Shown here piece after piece: positions 7,275-14,412 of a stretch of 17,570 nucleotides of DNA. The stretch is taken from contig JABJIU010000178.1 of assembly GCA_018661145.1 (NCBI GenBank), forward strand, positions 1-17,570, given 5' to 3'. Under the pieces are notes generated by a model, which was given only the letters and a program-made list of their open reading frames with translations, was not told where the DNA came from and did not search any database. Made by a program: the position numbers and the translations under genes. Numbering within the stretch: the stretch's first letter is position 1; the number at the start of each line of letters is the position of its first letter. This DNA comes from Pseudomonadota bacterium (lineage in GTDB: Bacteria > Pseudomonadota > Gammaproteobacteria > Arenicellales > UBA868).

Positions 7275-8891
7275 TCACGCTTTCCACCATCTTTTGAGGA
7301 AGTGACCGCCATCCATCTCCCAGCCACCACCGATCTGATCACCAACGCCAATCGTATCTCGAGTCGCAGCAACGTCGGTACCAAACGCTGGAATAATGGT
7401 TCCGCCTTCTTTGGAGATCACATGCTGCACTTCCTGATACATGGCGGTGCGCTTGGTCTGATCCAACTCACCCCGAGCAGCGACCACGAGTTCGTCCACC
7501 CGCGCGTTCTTGATGACTGTATCGTTCCAGGGAGAAGATGAGAGGTAAGCGATCGACAGGATCATGTCTTCGACCGGTCTGGCGCCCCAATAGCAGGTAC
7601 AGAACGGTTTTACATTCCAGACGTTGTTCCAGTAACCGTCTTGGGGTTCCTGGACGATGTTGAGATTGACTCCAATCTTGCCCCAATGTTGCTGGAACAG
7701 TTGAGCGGCATCCATAGCGCCACCATAAGAGGTGTTTGATGCACTTAGATCGATCTGGACACCCTCATGACCAGACTTTTTCAGGTGATGCTTCGCTTTG
7801 TCCAGGTCATATTCCACTTTCAGGTCGGCATCGTAACTCCCGAATCCAGGGCCCAACGGCTGATCGTTGCCCATCGCACCGTATCCAAACAAGACTTTGT
7901 CGATAAATTCCTGTCTAGGCGTTGAAAGTTTCAGCGCTGTTCGGAAATCCATATTGTCAAAAGGCGTGACATCCATCCGCATGGGGTGCGTAAACGCCAG
8001 ATTACTTGCGACATCAATAATGTTGACCCCTTTGACTTTCTTGAGGCGTGCAATACCTTTTAATGCGGGTCGGTTGATGACATCAACTGATCCACTGATG
8101 AGCGCACTTTGGCGGGCCGTATCATCTAGGATCGCAATGACTTCATGAGAGTCAGCCAGGGCGCCACCGTCTGGATGCCAAGCGTTGGGGTTACGCTCCA
8201 GAACGGTTTTTACGCCCGGATTGTATTCCTTCAGGAGGTAAGGCCCCGTCCCTGCATCGGATAATGATTCAGCGACACCATCTTTGGACGGCATGATATT
8301 GAAATGATAATCGGTAAAGAGCGCAGGGCAGTCGGCATTGCCGTCAGCCAATTCAACGATCACGGCGTTTCCGTCTACCCGTACATCGGAGATGCCGGAA
8401 AAAACACCTTTCGCGTATGAGGTTGAATCTTCACCGCGGTGCTTATTAATTGATGCAACGACGTCATCGGTTGTCAGCGACTTGCCATTGTGGAATTCGA
8501 CACCTTGGCGGATATTGAACCGCCACACTTTGGCATCAGGACTCGCTTCCCAGCTTTCAGCCAGCGCCGGTTCCATGCTGTTGTCCTGGGCGACATTCAC
8601 CAGGCTGTCACGGAACGCACGACTGATACAGATCATGTAAGTTGCGTTAAATAGGCCGCAGTCGAGCGAATCGCCAGTGTTCGCATCGTTCAGGCCGGAC
8701 ACCATATGACCACCTCTTTTTGGTGTGGCGGCAAGTGCACGGCCGGACCAAAGGGCGCTACCCATCGCGGTTGATAAGCCCATCGCACCGGCGAAAGCAA
8801 GAAAATCACGACGCGTGACCCGTGGATCAGTGAGCGCCTGTTTCAGGACGGTGTCCTGATGAATGATTTTCTCGATCTTTGAATGTTTCAT
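7275..8891 (-). CDS. ABC transporter periplasmic substrate-binding protein (SBP_bac_5 family), Tat-exported
   Basis: A 538-residue family-5 extracellular binding protein (dipeptide, nickel, opine and similar solutes), the usual length. The N-terminus carries a twin-arginine signal: RRDF (27-30) followed by a hydrophobic stretch and RALA-A (51-55) as probable cleavage site, so it is exported folded. Family features include a core like FNIRQGVEFHNGKSLTTDDVV and YLLKEYNPG. There is no lipobox cysteine, so it is soluble in the periplasm. Translation starts from ATG 8891 with a strong AAGGAGG site. It heads the importer operon and is divergent from the enolase/eut gene block, which suggests that the importer feeds that pathway. 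Solutes of this family range well beyond peptides, so the ligand is not predictable. Confidence 0.93.
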   Translation of the reverse strand: MKHSKIEKIIHQDTVLKQALTDPRVTRRDFLAFAGAMGLSTAMGSALWSGRALAATPKRGGHMVSGLNDANTGDSLDCGLFNATYMICISRAFRDSLVNVAQDNSMEPALAESWEASPDAKVWRFNIRQGVEFHNGKSLTTDDVVASINKHRGEDSTSYAKGVFSGISDVRVDGNAVIVELADGNADCPALFTDYHFNIMPSKDGVAESLSDAGTGPYLLKEYNPGVKTVLERNPNAWHPDGGALADSHEVIAILDDTARQSALISGSVDVINRPALKGIARLKKVKGVNIIDVASNLAFTHPMRMDVTPFDNMDFRTALKLSTPRQEFIDKVLFGYGAMGNDQPLGPGFGSYDADLKVEYDLDKAKHHLKKSGHEGVQIDLSASNTSYGGAMDAAQLFQQHWGKIGVNLNIVQEPQDGYWNNVWNVKPFCTCYWGARPVEDMILSIAYLSSSPWNDTVIKNARVDELVVAARGELDQTKRTAMYQEVQHVISKEGGTIIPAFGTDVAATRDTIGVGDQIGGGWEMDGGHFLKRWWKA

Positions 8892-9113
8892 CTAATCCTC
8901 CTTCAAGTTGTTTTAAGTGGTCGCATTTCGCGGGAACTACTTCCCAAAATGTGATCGCGCTATCCTAATACCATTGGCGGTCCGACGGCAACTGGACAGC
9001 TTCCGAAAAAGTATACGGTTTCCAGAATCATTAGAAACGATAAACTATTATGGCTGAGCGAGCAGGATACGGGTCAAGTCAGTATTTAGTCGCTAATTAA
9101 ATCGTAGAACTAT
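8892..9113. promoter_or_regulatory. Divergent control region between importer and catabolic operon
   Basis: 222 bp with no gene. On the minus strand an AAGGAGG ribosome site (8897-8903) serves the binding protein, and a weak sigma-70-like pair can be drawn: TTGCCG (8986-8991) and TAGGAT (8962-8967) with an 18 bp spacer. On the plus strand TATTAT (9046-9051) is a possible -10 element without a good -35. An imperfect dyad GTTTC-N11-GAAAC lies at 9018-9038 and could bind a regulator. The promoter elements are weak matches; the regulatory role of the region is inferred mainly from the divergent arrangement. Confidence 0.45.
8897..8903 (-). promoter_or_regulatory. Strong Shine-Dalgarno site of the binding-protein gene
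   Basis: AAGGAGG on the minus strand, five bases before the ATG at 8891. It is the best ribosome site in the window and agrees with high expression of the periplasmic binding protein. Confidence 0.8.
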
Positions 9114-10259
9114 ATGAAAATTAGGGCAATTCAAACCACGCCGCTATTGGTTCCCTATGCCCAGCCCTATTACTGGTCCCAGGGGGTCACGCGAGGGGCA
9201 GAGGTGTTACTGATCGAGATCCGCACTGAAAACGGATCCTTGGGGTTTGGGGAGTGTCTGGCAACACCTACCGCAAAGGGCGTTCAGGCCTTTGTCGAAG
9301 AGGCGGCAAGACATCTGTTGGGCCAATCTATCTTTGATCGGGAACGACTGATGACGCTTTGTTATCAGTCGTTGTTTCAGTTTCGTGGAAACTGCAGCGC
9401 ACCGCGCTTTGGTGGGCAGGTGCTGGCCGGGCTGGAAATGGCGCTCTGGGATCTTCAGGGAAAAGCACTTGATCGGCCAGTTTATGAACTGTTGGGCGGC
9501 GCACAGCGGCAGTACGTTGAGTATTTTGGGTTTATTCAGGGCTCTGAACCTCGGGATCTCGCCCAGGATGCCGTGGCTCTGGTGCAGCAGGGTCATCGCA
9601 CGATTTACTGCAAGGTGGGTCGCGGTGACGAACTTGATTTTGAGATAGTAAGACAGGTCCGCGCAGCGGTGGGTCCTGATATCCGTTTGCGCCTCGATCC
9701 AAACGAAGCCTGGGATACACTTTCGGCCATTCGGATGATCGAGCGCCTGAAAGCGTTTAACCCCGAGATGATCGAACAGCCTTGTGATCATCGCAGCCTG
9801 AGCGCCCTCAAACAGATCAAGGATGCAAGCCCTGTTGCCATTGCGGCGGATCAATGTGTCTTCAACGCGGTTGATGTTTGCCAGGTGACGCAAATGCAGG
9901 CAGCGGATCTCATCGTGCTTGGCCTGCACGAAACGGGCGGCATCGGCCCTCTTATGGAAGCGGCCGCCGCCGCCAAGATCGGCGGGCTTAATATCTGTCT
10001 TCATGGCCTGTACGAGACCGGCATCACGACGTGTGCGGCGCATCAGGCAGGGCTTGCGATTCCCAACTTGGACGACGCCAATCAATACATGAATCACCTG
10101 CTTACGTCGGATGTAATTGCCAGCCCGGATCTTTCGCTAAAGGACGCTAAACTCGGTTTGTTCGACGCGCCGGGTCTTGGATTTGAACTTGATGTTGATG
10201 CCGTGTCTGAAGCTGCGGCTCGGCATGCTGAGCATAGCGCGGCAACGGATGGCGCTTAG
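9114..10259 (+). CDS. Enolase-superfamily enzyme (mandelate racemase/muconate lactonizing type), atypical active site
   Basis: A 381-residue enzyme with the N-terminal capping domain (about 1-125) and the TIM barrel. Metal ligands are visible: Asp195 (LDPNEAW), Glu221 (IEQP) and Asp246 (AADQ). Lys167 (YCKVG) fits the second lysine of the KxK strand, and His297 (CLHGLYETG) fits the mandelate racemase histidine. The strand that normally carries the opposing catalytic lysine, or the Asp of the Asp-His pair, reads LGLHETGG (269-276), so both appear replaced. The chemistry (racemisation, dehydration or cycloisomerisation) may therefore be one-sided or use another residue. It starts at ATG 9114 with no clear ribosome site and heads a nine-gene plus-strand block. 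A second enolase-superfamily gene follows 42 bp on. The substrate is unknown; an acid with an abstractable alpha proton is expected from the family. Confidence 0.88.
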   Translation: MKIRAIQTTPLLVPYAQPYYWSQGVTRGAEVLLIEIRTENGSLGFGECLATPTAKGVQAFVEEAARHLLGQSIFDRERLMTLCYQSLFQFRGNCSAPRFGGQVLAGLEMALWDLQGKALDRPVYELLGGAQRQYVEYFGFIQGSEPRDLAQDAVALVQQGHRTIYCKVGRGDELDFEIVRQVRAAVGPDIRLRLDPNEAWDTLSAIRMIERLKAFNPEMIEQPCDHRSLSALKQIKDASPVAIAADQCVFNAVDVCQVTQMQAADLIVLGLHETGGIGPLMEAAAAAKIGGLNICLHGLYETGITTCAAHQAGLAIPNLDDANQYMNHLLTSDVIASPDLSLKDAKLGLFDAPGLGFELDVDAVSEAAARHAEHSAATDGA

Positions 10260-10301
10260 CGTGAGCGCTGCGCGCTTGAACTCATTGAAAAGGATAGCCC
10301 A

Positions 10302-11420
10302 GTGAAGATCTCCCGAATCCGCGTATTTCAGGTCGACCTGCCGATGAAGGAGGGTTCATACAGCTGGTCGACGCAGTCATTCTCGTCTTTTGACAGCACG
10401 GTAGTTCTGATTGATACCGACGAGGGTTTAACGGGTGCGGGAGAAAGCTGTCCGTTGGGACCGTCTTATCTGGCGGCATACGCCGAAGGGGTGCGTACCG
10501 GCGTGTCGGTGCTCGCTCCCGGCCTCATTGGCGAGGATCCCACTCAACTCGACAGGATCAATCTCAAAATGGACGAGCTGCTCAAGGGCCATCCTTACGT
10601 CAAGTCGGCAATTGACATGGCATGCTGGGATATCCTGGGTAAGGCCACGGGCATGCCGGTCTACCAGCTACTGGGCGGCAAACTCCAGGAGCGGGTGAAG
10701 CTTTTCAAGGTCGTGGCGCGCGCCGATCCGGAACTCATGGCAGAGCGTTTTGTTGAATACCGTGACTCGGGGTTTGATCATTTCCAGATCAAGGTCGGAG
10801 AACATCCTGAGACCGATATAGAGCGTTTCAAACGAGTGCTTGCCCAGATGCAGCCTGGTGATGTGGTGGATGCGGATGCCAACACCGGATGGAAACAGCA
10901 TGAAGCCCTGCGCGTCGTTAGTGCTGTTCAGCAGATGTTCCGCGAGCGGCAATTGTCCTGCTTTATTGAGCAGCCCTGCCTCAGTTACGAGGAGTGTCTC
11001 GCGGTACGCCGACACACAGATCTGCCATTCATTCTGGATGAGTGTATGGACGGATTACCGATTCTGTTGCGGGGATACCGGGACAACGCGATGGATCTCA
11101 TCAATCTAAAGATCAACCGGATGGGAGGTCTCACCCGAGCGCGGCAAGTGCGCGATCTTTGTGTTCATCTGGGTATTGTCATGACCATAGAAGACAGTTG
11201 GGGAGGAGAGATTGCGACCTCTGCGATTGCACATCTGGCGCAGTCGACACCGCCGGCATTTCATTTCCAGTCGTCCGCATTCCACGAATACGCGAGTATC
11301 GCGATTGCTAACGGCGGCCCGCAGGTTGCAGATGGCCACATGACCGCGCCGTCAGAGCCCGGGTTGGGGGTCGAGCCTCTGATGGATATCCTCGGTGATC
11401 CGGTGTGCGAGTTTCACTAG
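10302..11420 (+). CDS. Enolase-superfamily enzyme similar to cis-3-hydroxy-L-proline dehydratase/hydroxyproline-betaine epimerase
   Basis: A 372-residue enolase-superfamily enzyme with a complete lysine-lysine active site: Lys164 (FQIKVG) and Lys270 (INLKINRMGG), metal ligands Asp192 (DADANTGW), Glu223 (FIEQPC) and Asp246 (LDECMD), and EDSWGGE (297-303). The overall pattern, including LPMKEGSYSWS, KGHPYVKSAIDMACWD and SAIAHLAQSTP, resembles what I recall of cis-3-hydroxy-L-proline dehydratases and, less closely, 4-hydroxyproline-betaine 2-epimerase HpbD. Such enzymes abstract the alpha proton of cyclic imino acids. This points to a ring-containing amino-acid substrate, consistent with the ectoine-type genes downstream. 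The start is GTG 10302, backed by AAAGGA at 10289-10294. Reaction type is likely; the substrate could differ from hydroxyproline. Confidence 0.85.
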   Translation: MKISRIRVFQVDLPMKEGSYSWSTQSFSSFDSTVVLIDTDEGLTGAGESCPLGPSYLAAYAEGVRTGVSVLAPGLIGEDPTQLDRINLKMDELLKGHPYVKSAIDMACWDILGKATGMPVYQLLGGKLQERVKLFKVVARADPELMAERFVEYRDSGFDHFQIKVGEHPETDIERFKRVLAQMQPGDVVDADANTGWKQHEALRVVSAVQQMFRERQLSCFIEQPCLSYEECLAVRRHTDLPFILDECMDGLPILLRGYRDNAMDLINLKINRMGGLTRARQVRDLCVHLGIVMTIEDSWGGEIATSAIAHLAQSTPPAFHFQSSAFHEYASIAIANGGPQVADGHMTAPSEPGLGVEPLMDILGDPVCEFH

Positions 11421-11511
11421 CGCAAAAGCGACATCGGGTCTTCTAACCCGGGCATCGTATCGCTCACAATAGCGACCTGCGAAGTACTGACTATTTATTA
11501 AAGGCATCACC
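11421..11511 (+). other. Short intergenic region with two small hairpins
   Basis: Two small inverted repeats lie in this gap: CGGGT-N6-ACCCG (11435-11450) and TCGCT-N6-AGCGA (11460-11475). Neither is followed by a T-run, so neither is a canonical terminator. AAGG at 11501-11504 is the ribosome site for the next gene. This is one of the larger gaps in the catabolic block and could hold an internal promoter or processing site; I see no clear promoter. Confidence 0.3.
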
Positions 11512-12720
11512 ATGGCTCAACAGCACGATCAGAAAAACAGAAAGACCCGCACCCTGGCGGTACATGCGGGCGAGGCACCAGATCCGGTTACCCGGGCGTC
11601 TGCCCCCAACATCGTGATGTCGAGCACATTTGTACTCGATGAACCAGTGGGTTTTTCCGCCTACGATATTCCTGAAGAAGCCCCGTTTATCTACAGTCGA
11701 TGGCGTAACCCGACGGTTAAGCAGTTGGAAGACAAAATGGCAGTCCTCGAGGAGGCCTCGGCATGCCGATGTTTTGCCTCGGGTATGGCGGCAACCTCGG
11801 CTGTGCTTTTCAGTGTACTGAAGTCAGGGGATCGTCTCGTCATGAGTGACGCCAACTATCCGGGCACAGCAGAACTTGCCCGCAATGACCTTGGTCGGAT
11901 GGGCGTGGAGGTGGTGACGGCGAATTTCTCTGACCTGGATGCGCTCGAGCAGGCGGTAACGCCTGAGACGGTGTTGGTCTGGGGAGAGACACCTGCCAAC
12001 CCGACCATGCGGATCACAGATATCGCTGCCGTGGCCGAAATTGCTCACCAGCGTGGCGCCCGACTGGCGATTGATTCGACTTTTGCCTCACCCATCGCAA
12101 CCCGCCCGATGACCTTGGGCGCGGATTACGTTATTCATTCGTTGACCAAGTACTGCTGCGGTCATGGCGATGCCATGGGTGGCGCGGTGCTGGCTTCGGA
12201 AGAACACATGCGCGCCATTGAGACGGATGGCCAGATTCATGTAGGCGGCGTAATGAGCCCCTTCAATGCGTGGCTGATCAACCGGGGACTGGCGACGCTG
12301 CCGTTACGAATGCAAGCACACGAGGCCAACGCGATAGCTGTGGCACAGTTTCTTGAGGCGCATCCCAATGTGACGAAGGTGCTCTATCCAGGTCTTGCCA
12401 GTCACCCGCATCACGACCTTGCGAAAAAGCAGATGGACAATTTTTCCGGGATGCTGTCCTTTCAGGTCGATAAAGGCGCTGATCTCGCACAGGAGATGAT
12501 GTCGAATCTTGAGGTGATCCATTATGCGGTCTCCCTTGGACATCATCGGAGTCTGATCTGCTGGATGGGAACGGATGACCTGATGGCATCGAGTTACGGC
12601 CTTTCAGGCGAGCAACTGGCTGCCTATCGGGAATTTGCCGGAGATGGGGTGTACCGCCTTTCGGTCGGACTGGAAGATCCTGATGACCTGTGCGACGATC
12701 TAGCTCGGGTTCTTGGATAG
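11512..12720 (+). CDS. PLP-dependent Cys/Met-metabolism-type enzyme (gamma-synthase/gamma-lyase fold)
   Basis: A 402-residue fold-type-I PLP enzyme of the cystathionine gamma-synthase/methionine gamma-lyase family. It shows YSRWRNPT (61-68), the phosphate-binding ASGMAA (89-94), Tyr116 (ANYPGT), WGETPANPTM (157-166), Asp188 (AIDSTFASP) and the Schiff-base Lys213 (SLTKYCCGHGD). Members perform beta or gamma elimination or replacement on amino acids. Here no methionine or cysteine biosynthesis gene is adjacent; the neighbours are enolase-superfamily, EutA and EutD/EutE genes. A plausible inference is elimination on diaminobutyrate or a hydroxylated relative released by EutE, replacing the PLP enzyme EutB usual in ectoine loci. 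A role in sulfur amino-acid metabolism remains possible. The ATG at 11512 has AAGG seven bases upstream; EutA follows after 18 bp. Confidence 0.88.
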   Translation: MAQQHDQKNRKTRTLAVHAGEAPDPVTRASAPNIVMSSTFVLDEPVGFSAYDIPEEAPFIYSRWRNPTVKQLEDKMAVLEEASACRCFASGMAATSAVLFSVLKSGDRLVMSDANYPGTAELARNDLGRMGVEVVTANFSDLDALEQAVTPETVLVWGETPANPTMRITDIAAVAEIAHQRGARLAIDSTFASPIATRPMTLGADYVIHSLTKYCCGHGDAMGGAVLASEEHMRAIETDGQIHVGGVMSPFNAWLINRGLATLPLRMQAHEANAIAVAQFLEAHPNVTKVLYPGLASHPHHDLAKKQMDNFSGMLSFQVDKGADLAQEMMSNLEVIHYAVSLGHHRSLICWMGTDDLMASSYGLSGEQLAAYREFAGDGVYRLSVGLEDPDDLCDDLARVLG

Positions 12721-12738
12721 CACATACCGGATTCGATC

Positions 12739-13536
12739 ATGAGTTCATTTCCATCAGCACAGCCTGCCTCGGCATTTGCTGCTTCGGCACTTAAAGCACA
12801 GACGGCACTCGACAATGGACCCGGCGCTCACCGGATTGGATTGATCGCACTGGCGAGCGATTACGTGGTGGAGCGTGACTTCATGAACATGCGTCCCAGT
12901 GATGAGGTCGCGGTCTTTGTTTCACGCGTGCTTAACGTCAATCCCTGCACGGTTGAGAACCTCAGGACAATGGGTCCGCGACTCGCGGATGCTGCTTCGC
13001 TGATTATTCCGGACGGTCGGCTCGATGTGATGGTCTATTGTTGTACTTCGGGCACCACGGCCATGGGATACGACACGGTTGCTGACAGTATTCACACCGC
13101 TCGGCCGGGGATACCGGTTATCACGCCGATTACCGCTGGATTGAGGGCCCTCAGGCAGTTCAATGCCGAGCAGATTGCGGTGCTGACGCCCTACACCGAT
13201 GACGTCAATGAGTCTCTGGTGGGTTACATCGAGGAGCACGGGCCGCGCGTCAGCGCGACAACGAGCTTTCATTTTTCTGATGACAACGATATGGCGCGTA
13301 TTCCGCCGGAGGCCATCATCAGCGCGGCAAAGGAGGCAGATCGGGAGGATGCCGACGCGCTCTTTATCTCCTGTACGGCCATCCGCGCCGTGGACGTGGT
13401 CGACGAGATAGAACGGATCCTGAATAAGCCTGTGGTTTGCGCTAATCAGGCGCTCTTCTGGGAAGCCGTGCGCACTGCAGGCTACACGGCACCGATCATG
13501 GGTTATGGCCAGCTACTGACGATGGACCTGTTGTAG
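12739..13536 (+). CDS. eutA: EutA-like protein (Asp/Glu racemase / maleate isomerase superfamily)
   Basis: A 265-residue protein of the Asp/Glu racemase-maleate cis-trans isomerase superfamily, matching the 'ectoine utilization protein EutA' pattern: HRIGLIALASDYVVERDF (31-48), the first cysteine region YCCTSGT (100-106), ITPITAGLRAL, VLTPYTDDVN (148-157) and the second cysteine motif FISCTAIRA with Cys212. Paired cysteines catalyse proton transfer or isomerisation in this fold; EutA's exact reaction is not settled to my knowledge. It begins 18 bp after the PLP gene with a poor ribosome site. Finding it with EutD and EutE supports an ectoine-type catabolic locus, although the intervening genes are unusual. 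Confidence 0.85.
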   Translation: MSSFPSAQPASAFAASALKAQTALDNGPGAHRIGLIALASDYVVERDFMNMRPSDEVAVFVSRVLNVNPCTVENLRTMGPRLADAASLIIPDGRLDVMVYCCTSGTTAMGYDTVADSIHTARPGIPVITPITAGLRALRQFNAEQIAVLTPYTDDVNESLVGYIEEHGPRVSATTSFHFSDDNDMARIPPEAIISAAKEADREDADALFISCTAIRAVDVVDEIERILNKPVVCANQALFWEAVRTAGYTAPIMGYGQLLTMDLL

Positions 13537-13575
13537 CGCCGGCTGTCGCTAAAGCCGCCTCGTCCCAATACGCTC

Positions 13576-14412
13576 TTGGACGGTTCTTTCCTTACCGACG
13601 CGCAACTGGCGAAATACCACGAAGTCGGTTTCGTGGTACCGGATTTTCGACTGAGCGAGGCTGCTTTGACCAGAATTCGCGCGGCGCACAGCCGGTTTAT
13701 CGAGCGCTACCCGGCGTTTTCGGATTACTGCCCGGCACTGCTCCCTCTGGAGTCAGATTTTCTGGAATTTGCCCGCGACGAGACCATTCTGAACATGGTT
13801 GGACAGGTGCTCGGCAACGATTTTGCGCTGTGGAATTCAAGTTTTTTCGCCAAACCCGCTCGGGTAGGGGCCCGTACGCCCTGGCATCAGGATGGTGAGT
13901 ACTGGGCGATGCGGCCTCTGGCAACCTGCACGGTCTGGATGGCTATTGATGACGCGACACGCGAAAACGGATGTCTTCGGGTTATTCCGGGGTCGCATAA
14001 AGGTAAGAGAGTTCGGCAACATCAGACCAACAATGCGCCCGGTCTTTCTTTGAATCAGGAACTTGCTCAAAATGAGTTTGAAGAATCAGATGCGGTGGAC
14101 ATGGTGATGCAAGCAGGGCAGATCTCTCTGCATGATGTGTATCTCGTCCATGGCTCTGAACCGAATCTATCGGATCATCCGCGCCGCGGCATGACCCTAA
14201 GATTCATGCCCACGAGTTCCTACTATGACAGGGAGATAGAGCAGGAGCAGAACGCGTCGAGCCTGTACCCATCGCTTGATGCGCAAGAGTTGAGAAATTT
14301 CCAAAGGGTGCCGCTCTATCTGATGCGCGGTGCTGATCTTTGCGGGCGCAACAGTTACGCAGGCAGTTTCTCAGAGCAGGGCGACTTTAGGAGGAGCGAT
14401 GAAACTGGATGA
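13576..14412 (+). CDS. PhyH-family Fe(II)/2-oxoglutarate dioxygenase 1
   Basis: A 278-residue phytanoyl-CoA-dioxygenase-family enzyme. Iron ligands are His104 and Asp106 (TPWHQDGEYW) and the distal His192 (LVHGSEPN); Arg203/204 (HPRRGM) can bind 2-oxoglutarate. Also typical are GCLRVIPGSHKG (132-143) and the N-terminal LTDAQLAKYHEVGFVV. It should hydroxylate or oxidatively cleave a small substrate. The signature of ectoine hydroxylase EctD (WHSDFETWH) is absent, so it is not EctD. The start appears to be TTG 13576: upstream in frame there is no ATG back to the EutA stop at 13536, and the first internal ATG would remove the N-terminus. No ribosome site is evident, so coupling to eutA is possible. 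Its 3' end overlaps the next dioxygenase by 14 bp. Confidence 0.87.
   Translation: MDGSFLTDAQLAKYHEVGFVVPDFRLSEAALTRIRAAHSRFIERYPAFSDYCPALLPLESDFLEFARDETILNMVGQVLGNDFALWNSSFFAKPARVGARTPWHQDGEYWAMRPLATCTVWMAIDDATRENGCLRVIPGSHKGKRVRQHQTNNAPGLSLNQELAQNEFEESDAVDMVMQAGQISLHDVYLVHGSEPNLSDHPRRGMTLRFMPTSSYYDREIEQEQNASSLYPSLDAQELRNFQRVPLYLMRGADLCGRNSYAGSFSEQGDFRRSDETG
14389..14394 (+). promoter_or_regulatory. Shine-Dalgarno site setting the start of dioxygenase 2
   Basis: AGGAGG lies inside the 3' end of the preceding gene and four bases before the ATG at 14399. It decides that start against a longer in-frame reading from ATG 14330, whose extra 23 residues do not resemble the family. Confidence 0.75.

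Noticed and set aside
9207..10097. Long open frame (296 codons) on the minus strand inside the first enolase-superfamily gene
   Set aside because: It is the antisense shadow of a gene with clear active-site motifs; its translation shows no recognisable domain.
14330..14398. Longer start for the second PhyH dioxygenase at ATG 14330
   Set aside because: The added 23 residues do not fit the family, and AGGAGG at 14389-14394 sits just before the ATG at 14399.
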